DNA of 11,723 nucleotides from Euryarchaeota archaeon UBA62. GTDB lineage: Archaea > Thermoplasmatota > Poseidoniia > Poseidoniales > Thalassarchaeaceae. Each line of letters opens with the position of its first letter. The first letter of the stretch is position 1. The notes under the pieces are model-generated. The model worked only from the letters and a program-made list of their open reading frames with translations. It was not told where the DNA came from and did no database searches. The DNA is taken from the NCBI GenBank assembly GCA_002502095.1, contig DAPJ01000011.1:21022-32744 (forward strand). The letters are read 5' to 3'. The position numbers were made by a program, and so were the translations under genes. Positions 1-7,141 of the stretch are shown one piece after another.

Positions 1-1350
1 GCCACCGCCGGACCTGCCACCGCCTTTCCTTCCTCCGGAGCTCCTGGTGACTCTACTAGTTCTGCTATGAGAGCCACTGCTTCTATGGCGGTAGTAACGA
101 CGCCTCCGATGGAACCATGGTCTCCTGTGCCAGGGCCTATCATAGTAGCCCGGCTCATCGTAGTACCTGCCACCACCCGAAGAGAATCTCACGTTATTTC
201 CGCCCACATCGAGATAGGCTGCTACAAGGACCACAATCAAGAGGATTAGCTGTATAATTCCACACAAAAAGAGGCCGAAAATCTCATCCCACGGTGGATT
301 AACTCGGACTTCACTAGGATCCTCAGTATTGTAGTACAGTGTAACGAAACTTCCTATTGGCATAGTACCATTCTCTACGTAATCCAAACAGTCATCTTCC
401 GCTCCTTCATAGTCTTGGTAAGTTGTAATTGGAAAATGGTCAACCTCTGAGGAGTAGGTGGTATTGTCAACAGAGTATGAGACGTCTAAGTCCGTCCAGC
501 AATCTAACTCATACCAGTATTCGCAGTATTCGTCCCCCCAGTCATCCGTGTAGCAGTCTTCATATTCCACCCAGTCGTATCCCGGATATTTCTCAAGGAC
601 CTCAGCTTGTGTTTCGGCCCATTGATCCTTGGTTGCGCCAGCAGTCACTGCCATGAATCCAGTTGCAATGAGCCCCAGAGCGAGTACAATTGCTGCTACA
701 GTATAACCAGGATCCTCCAGAAGCCAGTGATCGGAACCCCCGCCGTATACCTTGGTACCATCCGACTCTCCATCTGGGTTCAGAATCAGCATCCCGTTAT
801 CGTGCTTCCAATCAATGTGCTCAAGGAATGTCATACCGAGAATACAGTATCCAGCATCAGATTCTCTTAGGGGGTTGATTAACGCGTCAACCTTTCTTAT
901 CTTTATCTGTCCAACTGTTATGTCGGGCAAAGTAGTCCTGTACCCCATTCCCGGGCCAGCTGCTGTCGTTGTCCTCACTACTTCTCCCCGATTCAGGTCG
1001 AGCATCTCAGCAGTCTTTTCGTCGACCCCGCAGAAACTCGCTCCTGTATCCACTAGGAAATTTATGTTCCCGATATTTCCAATACTACCTTTGACGTAGA
1101 AGCACCCATTTCCGTCCGGCTTCAGCACAATCCTCTGCCCGGTGAATTCCACCGGGGAACCATCACCGGATTCTGAATCTTTGATAGTGCTGGGCGCGGA
1201 ATCCGTAATTTTCGCCATCTTTGCACGATGCTCGGCTTCCTTCAATTCTTCCTCGCGTTGGATACGCTTTATCTCAGCCTCGTTCATTAAATCCTCGACG
1301 GTTTCCTTGGTGGTTTTCTCTTCTTCATCATCCCACCACCTTTCAGTCAT
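1..1350 (-). CDS. Membrane protein with retropepsin-like (clan AA) aspartic protease domain, C-terminus cut off by window edge
   Basis: The frame is open from ATG at 1350 to position 1 (450 residues) and continues beyond the window. An in-frame TAA lies four codons before the ATG, so no earlier ATG is available. Residues 1-60 are charged and probably helical. Residues about 70-192 look like a retropepsin-type domain: FLVDTGAS at 98-105 has the catalytic Asp at 101, and CILGMTFLEHIDW at 169-181 is the usual second signature. Such domains act as homodimers. Two hydrophobic segments, about 216-239 and 357-380, flank a segment rich in Cys, Tyr, Asp and Trp. Its VSYSVDNTTY and VTLYYNTEDPSEV stretches recall DUF3592-like domains. 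After the second segment is a Gly/Arg/Tyr/Ser-rich basic tail. If the protease domain is cytoplasmic, the middle segment lies outside; topology is inferred. Substrate unknown. No Shine-Dalgarno site; the gene begins 41 bases after the Nudix-MBL gene, possibly in one transcript. Confidence 0.82.
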   Translation of the reverse strand, partial: MTERWWDDEEEKTTKETVEDLMNEAEIKRIQREEELKEAEHRAKMAKITDSAPSTIKDSESGDGSPVEFTGQRIVLKPDGNGCFYVKGSIGNIGNINFLVDTGASFCGVDEKTAEMLDLNRGEVVRTTTAAGPGMGYRTTLPDITVGQIKIRKVDALINPLRESDAGYCILGMTFLEHIDWKHDNGMLILNPDGESDGTKVYGGGSDHWLLEDPGYTVAAIVLALGLIATGFMAVTAGATKDQWAETQAEVLEKYPGYDWVEYEDCYTDDWGDEYCEYWYELDCWTDLDVSYSVDNTTYSSEVDHFPITTYQDYEGAEDDCLDYVENGTMPIGSFVTLYYNTEDPSEVRVNPPWDEIFGLFLCGIIQLILLIVVLVAAYLDVGGNNVRFSSGGGRYYDEPGYYDRPWHRRPWFHRRRRYYRHRSSGSHSRTSRVTRSSGGRKGGGRSGGG

Positions 1351-1391
1351 GATAATCGCTTAGCGACCATTGGTTTGAATGTTGACCCAAA

Positions 1392-2942
1392 TTAAGCCGG
1401 GAAGTAGTGGCCAGCTCTAATCTCAATCATTTTAGACTCAACAAGTGAGTTCAGATGAGATAATGTCTGATCTCGAGATAAAATAGGATGAGCGTCGGGT
1501 GAGTCTTGATATGCATATAACGTAATTTCTTCCAAACCACTCAATCCAGATAAGACTGCATTGAGGACACCATCATGTCTCGTAGTTCTGTGTTTGATAT
1601 ATCTCTCCAAAAGTCGTGGAGGATTGGTGCAGGCAGGACCATGGCCAGGAAAAAGCATTGTAGGCCCAAGAGAACGAATTCGCTGTAATCCAGAGATGTA
1701 CGAATTCATATTACCGTCTGAGGAGGGAACTAGAATAGTCCCGACCACAACGCAATTGTCTCCACTAACGATCCCGGGTTCGCCCACTAGGCAAATGTGT
1801 CCTGGGCAATGTCCAGGCGTTTCTATTACGCTCCATTCCATTGTGCCATTTGGGCCTCTCAAAGAGAATGAATCTCCTTCCTCAATACTTGATGATAGGC
1901 CATCATGCGATATGGCACTCAGAGTGATCGGGCTTGCCCAAATCGGAGCATCATAAATCTCTGATATTCTCGACATGTCCCCTATATGATCCGGGTGCTT
2001 ATGTGTGAAAATTGTAGCTACTATCTTTGTACCAGAAGAGATAACTTGTGAAATCTTACTTTCCAGATAAGACAAGGATTCATCCGATCTAGCAGCCGGA
2101 TCAACCACTACACATTCTCCACCCAATTCCCCTAAGATGTAGCAATTGGTATGAGTGGAGGGCGGAATTGTCTCTGTCTTCAGGGGAAAAACCTCTACTC
2201 CTGGAGCGAACTCAATCCTATGATCTCCGGAAGGAGGGTCCCTGCTCAAACTTTCACAAGCAGAGAGAAGATCTCCTTGCTCGGCTACTCCTCTAGCTAG
2301 ATCCCTAACTAGTGTGACAATTGGAGGTGGCAGACGAACGGTATTCTCCTCCCATTGCTGTATCAGATCTCTTGGTTTCCACCATCTGAAGTCATCGAAT
2401 TCTGACCTTCCAGGTGGAAATGTAGGAGACACCATAGAATCCCCCAATGGCACGTGGAAGAAGTAGTTCTGAAATCTCATAGGGGAGAACGGAGGTGTTG
2501 TCCGATCTGTTATCATCTCACAGTGGAATCCCTCAATCACAATCTCTCCCTCATTGACTAGCCTCAGCCATTCTGACTTATCTTCACAGACTGACTCTCT
2601 AATCTTAGATGATACCTCAATTATGGTACCTCTTCCGCCAGGAGATACGCCAATCTCTTCGATCATCTCTCTCAGTAGAGCGAAGCAGGCCTCCTCATAG
2701 GAATCACCGACCTCTAGCTTCCCCCTCAGTACCTCAGAAGCCTCAAGATCAACTCTGCTGATTCCTCCTCCTGGAAATGCCCAGTAGTCTGGAAAACTAG
2801 CTAATTCTGAGACCCTATGTCCGAGAAGTACCTCATGTCCTCCGGAGGCTTCCCTACTGAGAATTACTGAGGCCGAGCGTCGTATGTTTGATGTGTTCGC
2901 ATCTGGTAACTTCAGACCCTCTGGCAGCTCGCTCACACACAT
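1392..2942 (-). CDS. Nudix hydrolase / metallo-beta-lactamase / winged-helix fusion protein (NUDT19-like + LACTB2-like)
   Basis: I start the 516-residue protein at ATG 2942. Forty-seven codons of open frame extend upstream, but they look non-coding and cover the start region of the divergent reductase gene. Residues about 20-220 are a Nudix domain: FPGGG at 56-60 and REMIEEIGV at 91-99. The spacing between them exceeds the classical Nudix box, as in NUDT19-type CoA diphosphatases, and a TTPPFSPMRFQNYFF stretch also recalls that family. Residues about 248-450 are a metallo-beta-lactamase fold with all metal ligands visible: HKHPDH at 314-319, His378 in TPGHCPGH, Asp395 in SGDN and His434 in PGHGP. 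Residues about 450-516 match the winged-helix tail of LACTB2-like proteins. The domains suggest hydrolysis of a nucleotide-linked substrate (perhaps a CoA derivative) coupled to an ester, thioester or phosphodiester hydrolase. The substrate is not shown. No signal peptide; probably cytoplasmic. Confidence 0.88.
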   Translation of the reverse strand: MCVSELPEGLKLPDANTSNIRRSASVILSREASGGHEVLLGHRVSELASFPDYWAFPGGGISRVDLEASEVLRGKLEVGDSYEEACFALLREMIEEIGVSPGGRGTIIEVSSKIRESVCEDKSEWLRLVNEGEIVIEGFHCEMITDRTTPPFSPMRFQNYFFHVPLGDSMVSPTFPPGRSEFDDFRWWKPRDLIQQWEENTVRLPPPIVTLVRDLARGVAEQGDLLSACESLSRDPPSGDHRIEFAPGVEVFPLKTETIPPSTHTNCYILGELGGECVVVDPAARSDESLSYLESKISQVISSGTKIVATIFTHKHPDHIGDMSRISEIYDAPIWASPITLSAISHDGLSSSIEEGDSFSLRGPNGTMEWSVIETPGHCPGHICLVGEPGIVSGDNCVVVGTILVPSSDGNMNSYISGLQRIRSLGPTMLFPGHGPACTNPPRLLERYIKHRTTRHDGVLNAVLSGLSGLEEITLYAYQDSPDAHPILSRDQTLSHLNSLVESKMIEIRAGHYFPA

Positions 2943-2980
2943 TCCAAGAGATGTAGCTCTTGAACATGGTTGCGGCAATG

Positions 2981-2988
2981 TTTGATTA
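2981..2988 (+). promoter_or_regulatory. TATA-like element for the aldo/keto reductase gene
   Basis: TTTGATTA sits 23 to 30 bases before the ATG at 3011. This is the distance expected for an archaeal TATA box if the transcript starts at or very near the start codon. No Shine-Dalgarno sequence precedes that ATG, which fits a leaderless message. The match is AT-rich but not a consensus box. Confidence 0.3.
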
Positions 2989-3010
2989 CATGTCACGACC
3001 TCAAAGTACC

Positions 3011-3862
3011 ATGTCTGACATGGTGACGATTGGACACAAGGATACCAGAACCGGAGAAATGACTTCACAGGTCGATATGCCAATGTTTGGCTTGGGGGTA
3101 TATCTGATGAAAGGGCCGGGGGAGTGTAAGAGTGCTGTCTCTTATGCTATTGGATGTGGTTACAGGCTGATTGATACGGCTATGGCCTACGGGAATGAGT
3201 CAGAGGTGGGAGAGGCTATTCGAGACTCAGAGGTGCCTAGGGAGGAGATTTTTGTAGTTACCAAACTAAGAAGACCCCATGCCACAGGTTATGACGAGGT
3301 CATCAGAAGGTGCCAAGAAAGCCTAGACAACCTTGGTATTGGGAAGATAGACCTGTATCTCGTGCATGCCCCCCCAGAAGATTTGGAGGCCAGGTCACCT
3401 GTTTGGAGGGCGATGGAGGATTGCTTGGAGAGAGGCTGGGTTCGCTCGATTGGTGTGAGTAATTATGGCAGTCACCATCTAGAAGAAATGAAATCATATG
3501 CTAGGATAATGCCAGCTGTAAATCAGATTGAGATTAATCCATGGTTACAAAGGCCTAAGCTGGTCGCAGCGACGAAGGAAGCCGGCGCCATTCCAATGGC
3601 ATATTCTCCCCTGGCGAGAGGACACAAAGTGAGTGATTCGAACTTGGTCGAGGTGGCTAGTATGCTAAATTGTACTCCGGCCCAGGCCGCTATTAAGTGG
3701 TGTATTGACTCAGGGGCAGTCACAATACCCAAGTCCAGCAACAGAGATAGGATAAATGAGAATTTCCACTCTCAAGATATTGACCTGACACCAGTGAAAG
3801 AGTACTTTCAATCCATGGATGAGAATTATGTTTCAGGGTGGGATCCCACAGTCGAGCCATGA
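3011..3862 (+). CDS. Aldo/keto reductase (AKR family, DkgA-like)
   Basis: This 283-residue protein is an NAD(P)H-dependent carbonyl reductase with a TIM-barrel fold. It should be cytoplasmic and reduce aldehydes or ketones to alcohols; the substrate cannot be read from sequence. The full catalytic tetrad is visible: Asp55 and Tyr60 in IDTAMAYGNE, Lys85 in VVTKL and His119 in YLVHAPP. IGVSNYG, AVNQIEINPW, AYSPLARG and the cofactor-phosphate motif IPKSSNRDRINEN (Lys241, Arg247, Asn251) follow in normal order. Length is close to the family's usual 270-290. I chose ATG 3011 because a TATA-like element lies 23-30 bases upstream and the N-terminal hairpin is kept. Other in-frame starts are 2960, 3020 and 3059; the last has GGAG only two bases before the ATG, too close to be good. 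The gene diverges from the Nudix-MBL gene with 68 bases between starts, and a small membrane-protein gene follows 9 bases after its stop. Confidence 0.92.
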   Translation: MSDMVTIGHKDTRTGEMTSQVDMPMFGLGVYLMKGPGECKSAVSYAIGCGYRLIDTAMAYGNESEVGEAIRDSEVPREEIFVVTKLRRPHATGYDEVIRRCQESLDNLGIGKIDLYLVHAPPEDLEARSPVWRAMEDCLERGWVRSIGVSNYGSHHLEEMKSYARIMPAVNQIEINPWLQRPKLVAATKEAGAIPMAYSPLARGHKVSDSNLVEVASMLNCTPAQAAIKWCIDSGAVTIPKSSNRDRINENFHSQDIDLTPVKEYFQSMDENYVSGWDPTVEP

Positions 3863-3865
3863 GGT
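3861..3865 (+). promoter_or_regulatory. Ribosome binding site of the 59-residue membrane protein gene
   Basis: GAGGT lies six bases before the ATG at 3872 and complements the usual CACCTCC end of archaeal 16S rRNA. It overlaps the TGA stop of the aldo/keto reductase. This suggests coupled translation and is the main support for the small downstream gene being real. Confidence 0.5.
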
Positions 3866-3871
3866 CTATCC

Positions 3872-4051
3872 ATGAATCAGCCAGAGACAATTGAGGAAGA
3901 ACTAGCAATTATTGCAGAAGCACTAGAGGCGGGCATCGATCCATTTCCTCCAAAGAAGGAAGAGTCAAGATGGATTAGAACGAGTCTTGGATGGTTCATG
4001 ATTATCATAATGATTAGCTGGGTATCACAACTCCTTTACAGATCAGTCTGA
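3872..4051 (+). CDS. Small single-pass membrane protein, 59 residues, function unknown
   Basis: I do not recognise a family. The ATG at 3872 is nine bases after the reductase stop and has GAGGT six bases before it; the frame ends at TGA 4049-4051. Residues 2-20 are acidic and likely helical (PETIEEELAIIAEALEAG). A short DPFPPKK linker follows at 23-29. Residues about 38-55 (LGWFMIIIMISWVSQLL) form one hydrophobic segment, and the protein ends in YRSV. The basic residues KK and R-WIR just before the segment favour an N-terminus inside the cell (positive-inside rule). The spacing implies co-transcription with the reductase, but the sequence does not say whether the two proteins interact. The stop is only three bases from the 3' end of the oppositely oriented tRNA gene. 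Confidence 0.6.
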   Translation: MNQPETIEEELAIIAEALEAGIDPFPPKKEESRWIRTSLGWFMIIIMISWVSQLLYRSV

Positions 4052-4054
4052 GAT

Positions 4055-4130
4055 TGGTAGTCCCTCCCGGATTCGAACCAGGGTCATGGCATCCAGAGTG
4101 CCATATGATGGACCACTACACTAAGGGACT
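4055..4130 (-). tRNA. tRNA-Gln (anticodon CTG), CCA encoded
   Basis: On the minus strand the sequence folds as a complete cloverleaf of 73 bases plus an encoded CCA (4057-4055). The acceptor stem pairs AGTCCCT with AGGGACT (7 bp) and the discriminator base is A. The anticodon stem TGGCA/TGCCA closes the loop CTCTGGA, giving anticodon CTG, which reads CAG for glutamine. The T arm is CCTGG-TTCGAAT-CCGGG with one G-T pair. The D stem is short (about three pairs, one G-T). No intron is seen. A1-U72 with discriminator A is compatible with an archaeal tRNA-Gln, which would be charged through Glu-tRNA amidation (general knowledge of archaea, not visible here). It lies 51 bases downstream of the oxidoreductase beta gene on the same strand. 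Confidence 0.93.
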
Positions 4131-4152
4131 AGCATCATTCCGACACAGGTCC

Positions 4153-4160
4153 AATATTTC
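4153..4160 (-). promoter_or_regulatory. TATA-like element of the tRNA-Gln gene
   Basis: On the minus strand, GAAATATT (within CGTTGAAATATTGG) is centred about 26 bases before the first base of the mature tRNA. That is the standard archaeal TATA-box distance. It falls in the 51-base gap after the oxidoreductase beta gene, so the tRNA probably has its own promoter. Confidence 0.5.
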
Positions 4161-4181
4161 AACGAATCCGAGTTACAGGAA

Positions 4182-5210
4182 TCATCTGGCTCTGAATCCA
4201 GCGTTCACTTCTTTCAGACTTTCAGCGCTGGGCCTCATTTCCTCATCCGAAAGACCAACCAACGGAGTATCCGTCAATCCAAGAGTATCAGTGGCGGTTG
4301 GCTGATTTGGATTGTAATAGAGGAGTCCAGTTACATGCCGTCCATCTTGAGTCGCTTCGTGAATCGCTCTCAATGCCGCGACCGCATCTCCTGGGTCATG
4401 ATCCTCAGAGACGGTTTCCAATCTAAGCGTAGATCCGTCGAACAACGAAATATCACTAAACTCCCCCTCTGGGACTTCGACCTCGGACAGAGGCGAAAAG
4501 TGTGGGATGTAGTCGACTATATGGAGGACTTCATCATTGGATTTTACATAATTGTAAGATCGGTACGACTCATCATTGTTTGCGAATGTTACACAAGGTG
4601 AGATGACATCGATGATTGCCATCCCTCTATGACTCATCGCGGCTCTGAGCAACGCAGTGAGTTGCTTCTTGCTCCCAGAGAATGACCTGGCAACGAATGT
4701 GCACCCTAGGTTAACGGCCATCGCACATAGATCGATAGGTGCCTGCTCATTAGCAGTCCCTTTCTTCTTCTTGGATCCCTTCTCAACAGTAGCGCTGTAT
4801 TGTCCCTTAGTCAGCCCATAGACCCCATTGTTCTCAATGATGTATACCATATCGAGATTCCTCCTGATGGCGTGAATGAATTGCCCAATACCAATACTAG
4901 CAGTATCTCCATCTCCAGACACCGCAATGAATGCCAGATCCTTGTTTATCATATTGGCCCCTGTGGTAACTGATGGCATCCTCCCATGAACGGTGTTGAA
5001 TCCATGGCTCTTCGCCAGGAAATATGCAGGAGTCTTGGACGAGCAACCAATTCCACTCATCTTCGCAATTCCTTCTGGCTTAATGCCATTCTCCCACGCA
5101 GCTTGGATTATCACATTGGAGATTTGATCGTGGCCACAGCCAGGGCATAATGATGACTTTCCTCCCTTATACTCAGACTTCTCGAGATTTAGAACATTCA
5201 ATTTGACCAT
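4182..5210 (-). CDS. korB: 2-oxoacid:ferredoxin oxidoreductase, beta subunit (probably 2-oxoglutarate)
   Basis: This 342-residue subunit binds thiamine diphosphate and the catalytic [4Fe-4S] cluster. The enzyme decarboxylates a 2-oxoacid, makes the acyl-CoA and reduces ferredoxin in the cytoplasm. The likely cluster ligands are present: Cys22 and Cys25 in LCPGCGH, Cys56 in GIGCSS and Cys206 in ISPCVTF. The ThDP/Mg site is SGDGDTASIG (GDGD at 99-102) with NNGVYGLTKGQ at 127-137. The last 40 residues or so are a variable tail. The gene begins five bases after the alpha-subunit stop and has GGAGGA nine bases before its ATG, overlapping the end of the alpha gene. Assignment to 2-oxoglutarate rather than pyruvate or branched-chain oxoacids rests on the two-subunit form and the nearby aconitase, so it is inferred; two-subunit archaeal enzymes are often broad in substrate. 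Confidence 0.93.
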   Translation of the reverse strand: MVKLNVLNLEKSEYKGGKSSLCPGCGHDQISNVIIQAAWENGIKPEGIAKMSGIGCSSKTPAYFLAKSHGFNTVHGRMPSVTTGANMINKDLAFIAVSGDGDTASIGIGQFIHAIRRNLDMVYIIENNGVYGLTKGQYSATVEKGSKKKKGTANEQAPIDLCAMAVNLGCTFVARSFSGSKKQLTALLRAAMSHRGMAIIDVISPCVTFANNDESYRSYNYVKSNDEVLHIVDYIPHFSPLSEVEVPEGEFSDISLFDGSTLRLETVSEDHDPGDAVAALRAIHEATQDGRHVTGLLYYNPNQPTATDTLGLTDTPLVGLSDEEMRPSAESLKEVNAGFRAR

Positions 5211-5215
5211 AATAA

Positions 5216-6994
5216 TCAGTCCTCCAAAACATCAGCTACCCGATTGGCATATTCCCTTGCTTTTGGAGGGAGGCCATCACTGTATGCAACAGAGTAAAGC
5301 TTCGATATCAGGTGCCTAGGTAGCTCTTTCCTCAAAATCCCATATAGCTGACCGTCTCTGTTTATCTCCATGACGACCACACGATTGTGTCTCTCTATGA
5401 AGCCCTCCACTTCGGAGTGATAAGGTAGAGCCCTGACTCGACAGGTGCTTACAGACATCCCCCTCTCTTCTAGCATGTCATCTATCTCTACTATCGAATT
5501 CTCCATGCTTCCATAGAAGATTATTCCCACATCACCGTCTTCTTCTTCACGAATAACAGGTGCTGGCAATAAGTCTCTCGAACCATCGATCTTCCTCTTG
5601 AGACGCTGCATAGCTTGGTAGTAAACATCTGGATCCTCTGAGTATATTCCATCCTCATCATGACCAGTTCCCCTGTACAATATCGGTGCCAGGCCACTGC
5701 CTGGAAGAGTTCTGTAAGCAACTCCATCCCCATCAACATCTCTGTATCTTCCGAAATCTGGAATAGCATCCATTTGCTCCTGAGTTCTGATGACCTTCCC
5801 CCTGTCCATTTTTTCACTCGGGTAGTCAAAACCAGATGTACTCCATCGGTTCATTCCTAGATCTAGATCCCCAAATCCGAAAACCAGTGTCTGGAATCTT
5901 TCGGCATAGTCGAAAGCCCTCCATCCAAATTCGAAGCACTCATCTACAGTTCCCGGAATCAGAACGATGTGCTGGGTATCTCCATGACTAGCTTCGTAAC
6001 ACATTGAAAGATCCCCTTGTTGGGTTCTAGTGGGAAGGCCAGTTGAAGGGCCAGTCCTGTTTATGTCCCAAATTACCCCGGGCACCTCCGCGAAGTAGAA
6101 TAGGCCAATGAATTCTGACATCAGTGAAATACCGGGACCACTGGTACAGGTCATCCCCCTGCCACCTGCCCATCCAGCTCCCAGTACCATTCCGGCAGCC
6201 GCCAGCTCGTCTTCAGCTTGTACAACAGCACACGTAGAGCCACCATCGCCCGCTTCTCTCAGTTTTGGAATCCAATTAATTATTGACTCAGCTAAAGACG
6301 AGGATGGCGTTATTGGGTACCAAGAAAGCATATTTATTCCTCCATAAATACAACCCAGAGCGACTGCTTCATTACCCTCTATGAGGAAAGTATCACTTGA
6401 TTTATCTCTAGCTACAACTGCAAATTTACACACATCGCCCCAATTTTCAGATGCATAGGAACGAGCTTCAGAAATAGCTTGGAGATTCATGGTTATGGCA
6501 TTCTCCTTGCCTCTGAATTGCTGCTCAACAGCACTAGAAATTGCACCCTCATCAATTCCTAGAAGGTGTGCTATCCCTCCGACATAATACATGTTCGCCA
6601 TCAGTCTCGCCATCTTAGGACTAATGCCTCTTGCCATAGTTGTCATAGGCATCCCCAGACATATGCAATCATCTCTCTCTACAGGCATCTTCGCGTCTTC
6701 ATTGAATATTACTATGGTACCGGGCTCTAGAGCCTTCAGATCTTTCTCCCAAGTATCCTTATTCATGATAATCTGAATATTGGTTTCATCGCCGGGGGCT
6801 TGATATCCCTTGTCACTTGCTCTGATAATGAACCACGTGGGAAGTCCAGAAATATTGCTAGGGAATAGATTCTTCCCGCTGACTGGAACACCCATCTCAA
6901 ACATCGAGTGGAGAATTATTAGATTAGAGGACTGCGAACCAGTTCCGTTTGCAGTTGCGACATTAATTGTGAAATCATTGTAGATTTTGTCCAT
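5216..6994 (-). CDS. korA: 2-oxoacid:ferredoxin oxidoreductase, fused gamma-alpha subunit
   Basis: The 592-residue protein starts at ATG 6994 (MDKIYNDFTINVATANGTGS), where the conserved gamma domain begins; an ATG at 7021 would add nine unconvincing residues. Residues about 5-185 are the gamma domain, with GTGSQSSN in its first loop. Residues about 205-430 are the alpha pyrimidine-binding domain, with YPITP at 226-230, a motif known to matter in Sulfolobus-type two-subunit enzymes, then TSGPGISLMSE and GPSTGLPTRTQQGDL. The C-terminal part (about 495-590) is the transketolase-C-like domain. The gamma-alpha fusion of about 600 residues plus a separate beta chain is the two-subunit architecture, without a ferredoxin-like delta subunit, so free ferredoxin should take the electrons. 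GGGGAAG lies 7-13 bases before the ATG, a weak Shine-Dalgarno. Transcribed with korB and divergent from the cyclophilin gene. Confidence 0.93.
   Translation of the reverse strand: MDKIYNDFTINVATANGTGSQSSNLIILHSMFEMGVPVSGKNLFPSNISGLPTWFIIRASDKGYQAPGDETNIQIIMNKDTWEKDLKALEPGTIVIFNEDAKMPVERDDCICLGMPMTTMARGISPKMARLMANMYYVGGIAHLLGIDEGAISSAVEQQFRGKENAITMNLQAISEARSYASENWGDVCKFAVVARDKSSDTFLIEGNEAVALGCIYGGINMLSWYPITPSSSLAESIINWIPKLREAGDGGSTCAVVQAEDELAAAGMVLGAGWAGGRGMTCTSGPGISLMSEFIGLFYFAEVPGVIWDINRTGPSTGLPTRTQQGDLSMCYEASHGDTQHIVLIPGTVDECFEFGWRAFDYAERFQTLVFGFGDLDLGMNRWSTSGFDYPSEKMDRGKVIRTQEQMDAIPDFGRYRDVDGDGVAYRTLPGSGLAPILYRGTGHDEDGIYSEDPDVYYQAMQRLKRKIDGSRDLLPAPVIREEEDGDVGIIFYGSMENSIVEIDDMLEERGMSVSTCRVRALPYHSEVEGFIERHNRVVVMEINRDGQLYGILRKELPRHLISKLYSVAYSDGLPPKAREYANRVADVLED
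5220..5225 (-). promoter_or_regulatory. Ribosome binding site of korB
   Basis: GGAGGA on the minus strand lies nine bases before the korB ATG and overlaps the last codons and stop region of korA. This arrangement points to one message with coupled translation of the two subunits. Confidence 0.55.
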
Positions 6995-7035
6995 TGATTT
7001 TCTTCCCCGTTGTCCGAACATTGGTGTTCTTGCAA

Positions 7036-7047
7036 CCCCCTGCGGGG
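7036..7047. other. GC-rich inverted repeat in the korA/cyclophilin divergent region
   Basis: CCCCCTGCGGGG can form four G-C pairs around a CTGC loop. It sits about 42 bases upstream of the korA ATG, and its flank (GCAACCCC) resembles one arm of the hairpin near 11636-11652 read on the minus strand. It could lie in the korA leader or be an operator; a chance occurrence is possible. Confidence 0.25.
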
Positions 7048-7111
7048 AGAGTCGGGTATTAGCCGTTCCCCCGCCGAATGCAGAATTACCGTACGCGTCT
7101 TCTTCCGCTGC

Positions 7112-7119
7112 AATTTTGA
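7112..7119 (+). promoter_or_regulatory. TATA-like element of the cyclophilin gene
   Basis: AATTTTGA lies 23 to 30 bases before ATG 7142, the distance expected for an archaeal TATA box with a leaderless transcript. No Shine-Dalgarno site precedes the ATG. It supports 7142 over the longer open frame beginning at 7010. Confidence 0.35.
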
Positions 7120-7141
7120 AGGATTGCTCACTCGCAACTGC

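Noticed and set aside
607..1363. Several plus-strand frames between 67 and 1363
   Set aside because: They are opposite-strand shadows of the minus-strand aspartic protease gene, which shows clear domain motifs.
2960..3010. Reductase start at ATG 2960
   Set aside because: It adds 17 residues ahead of the normal N-terminal hairpin with no promoter or ribosome-site support; kept only as an alternative.
2943..3083. Forty-seven-residue N-terminal extension of the Nudix-MBL protein
   Set aside because: It lies antisense to the start of the reductase gene, has an aromatic/Cys-rich composition unlike the rest, and precedes any Nudix homology.
4335..4601. Plus-strand frame of 88 residues within korB
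   Set aside because: Antisense shadow of korB with no ribosome site and no recognisable domain.
7010..7141. Longer N-terminus for the cyclophilin gene starting at 7010
   Set aside because: The 44 extra residues overlap the divergent korA leader, include four odd cysteines and look unlike the acidic helical start at 7142, which has a TATA-like element at the right distance.
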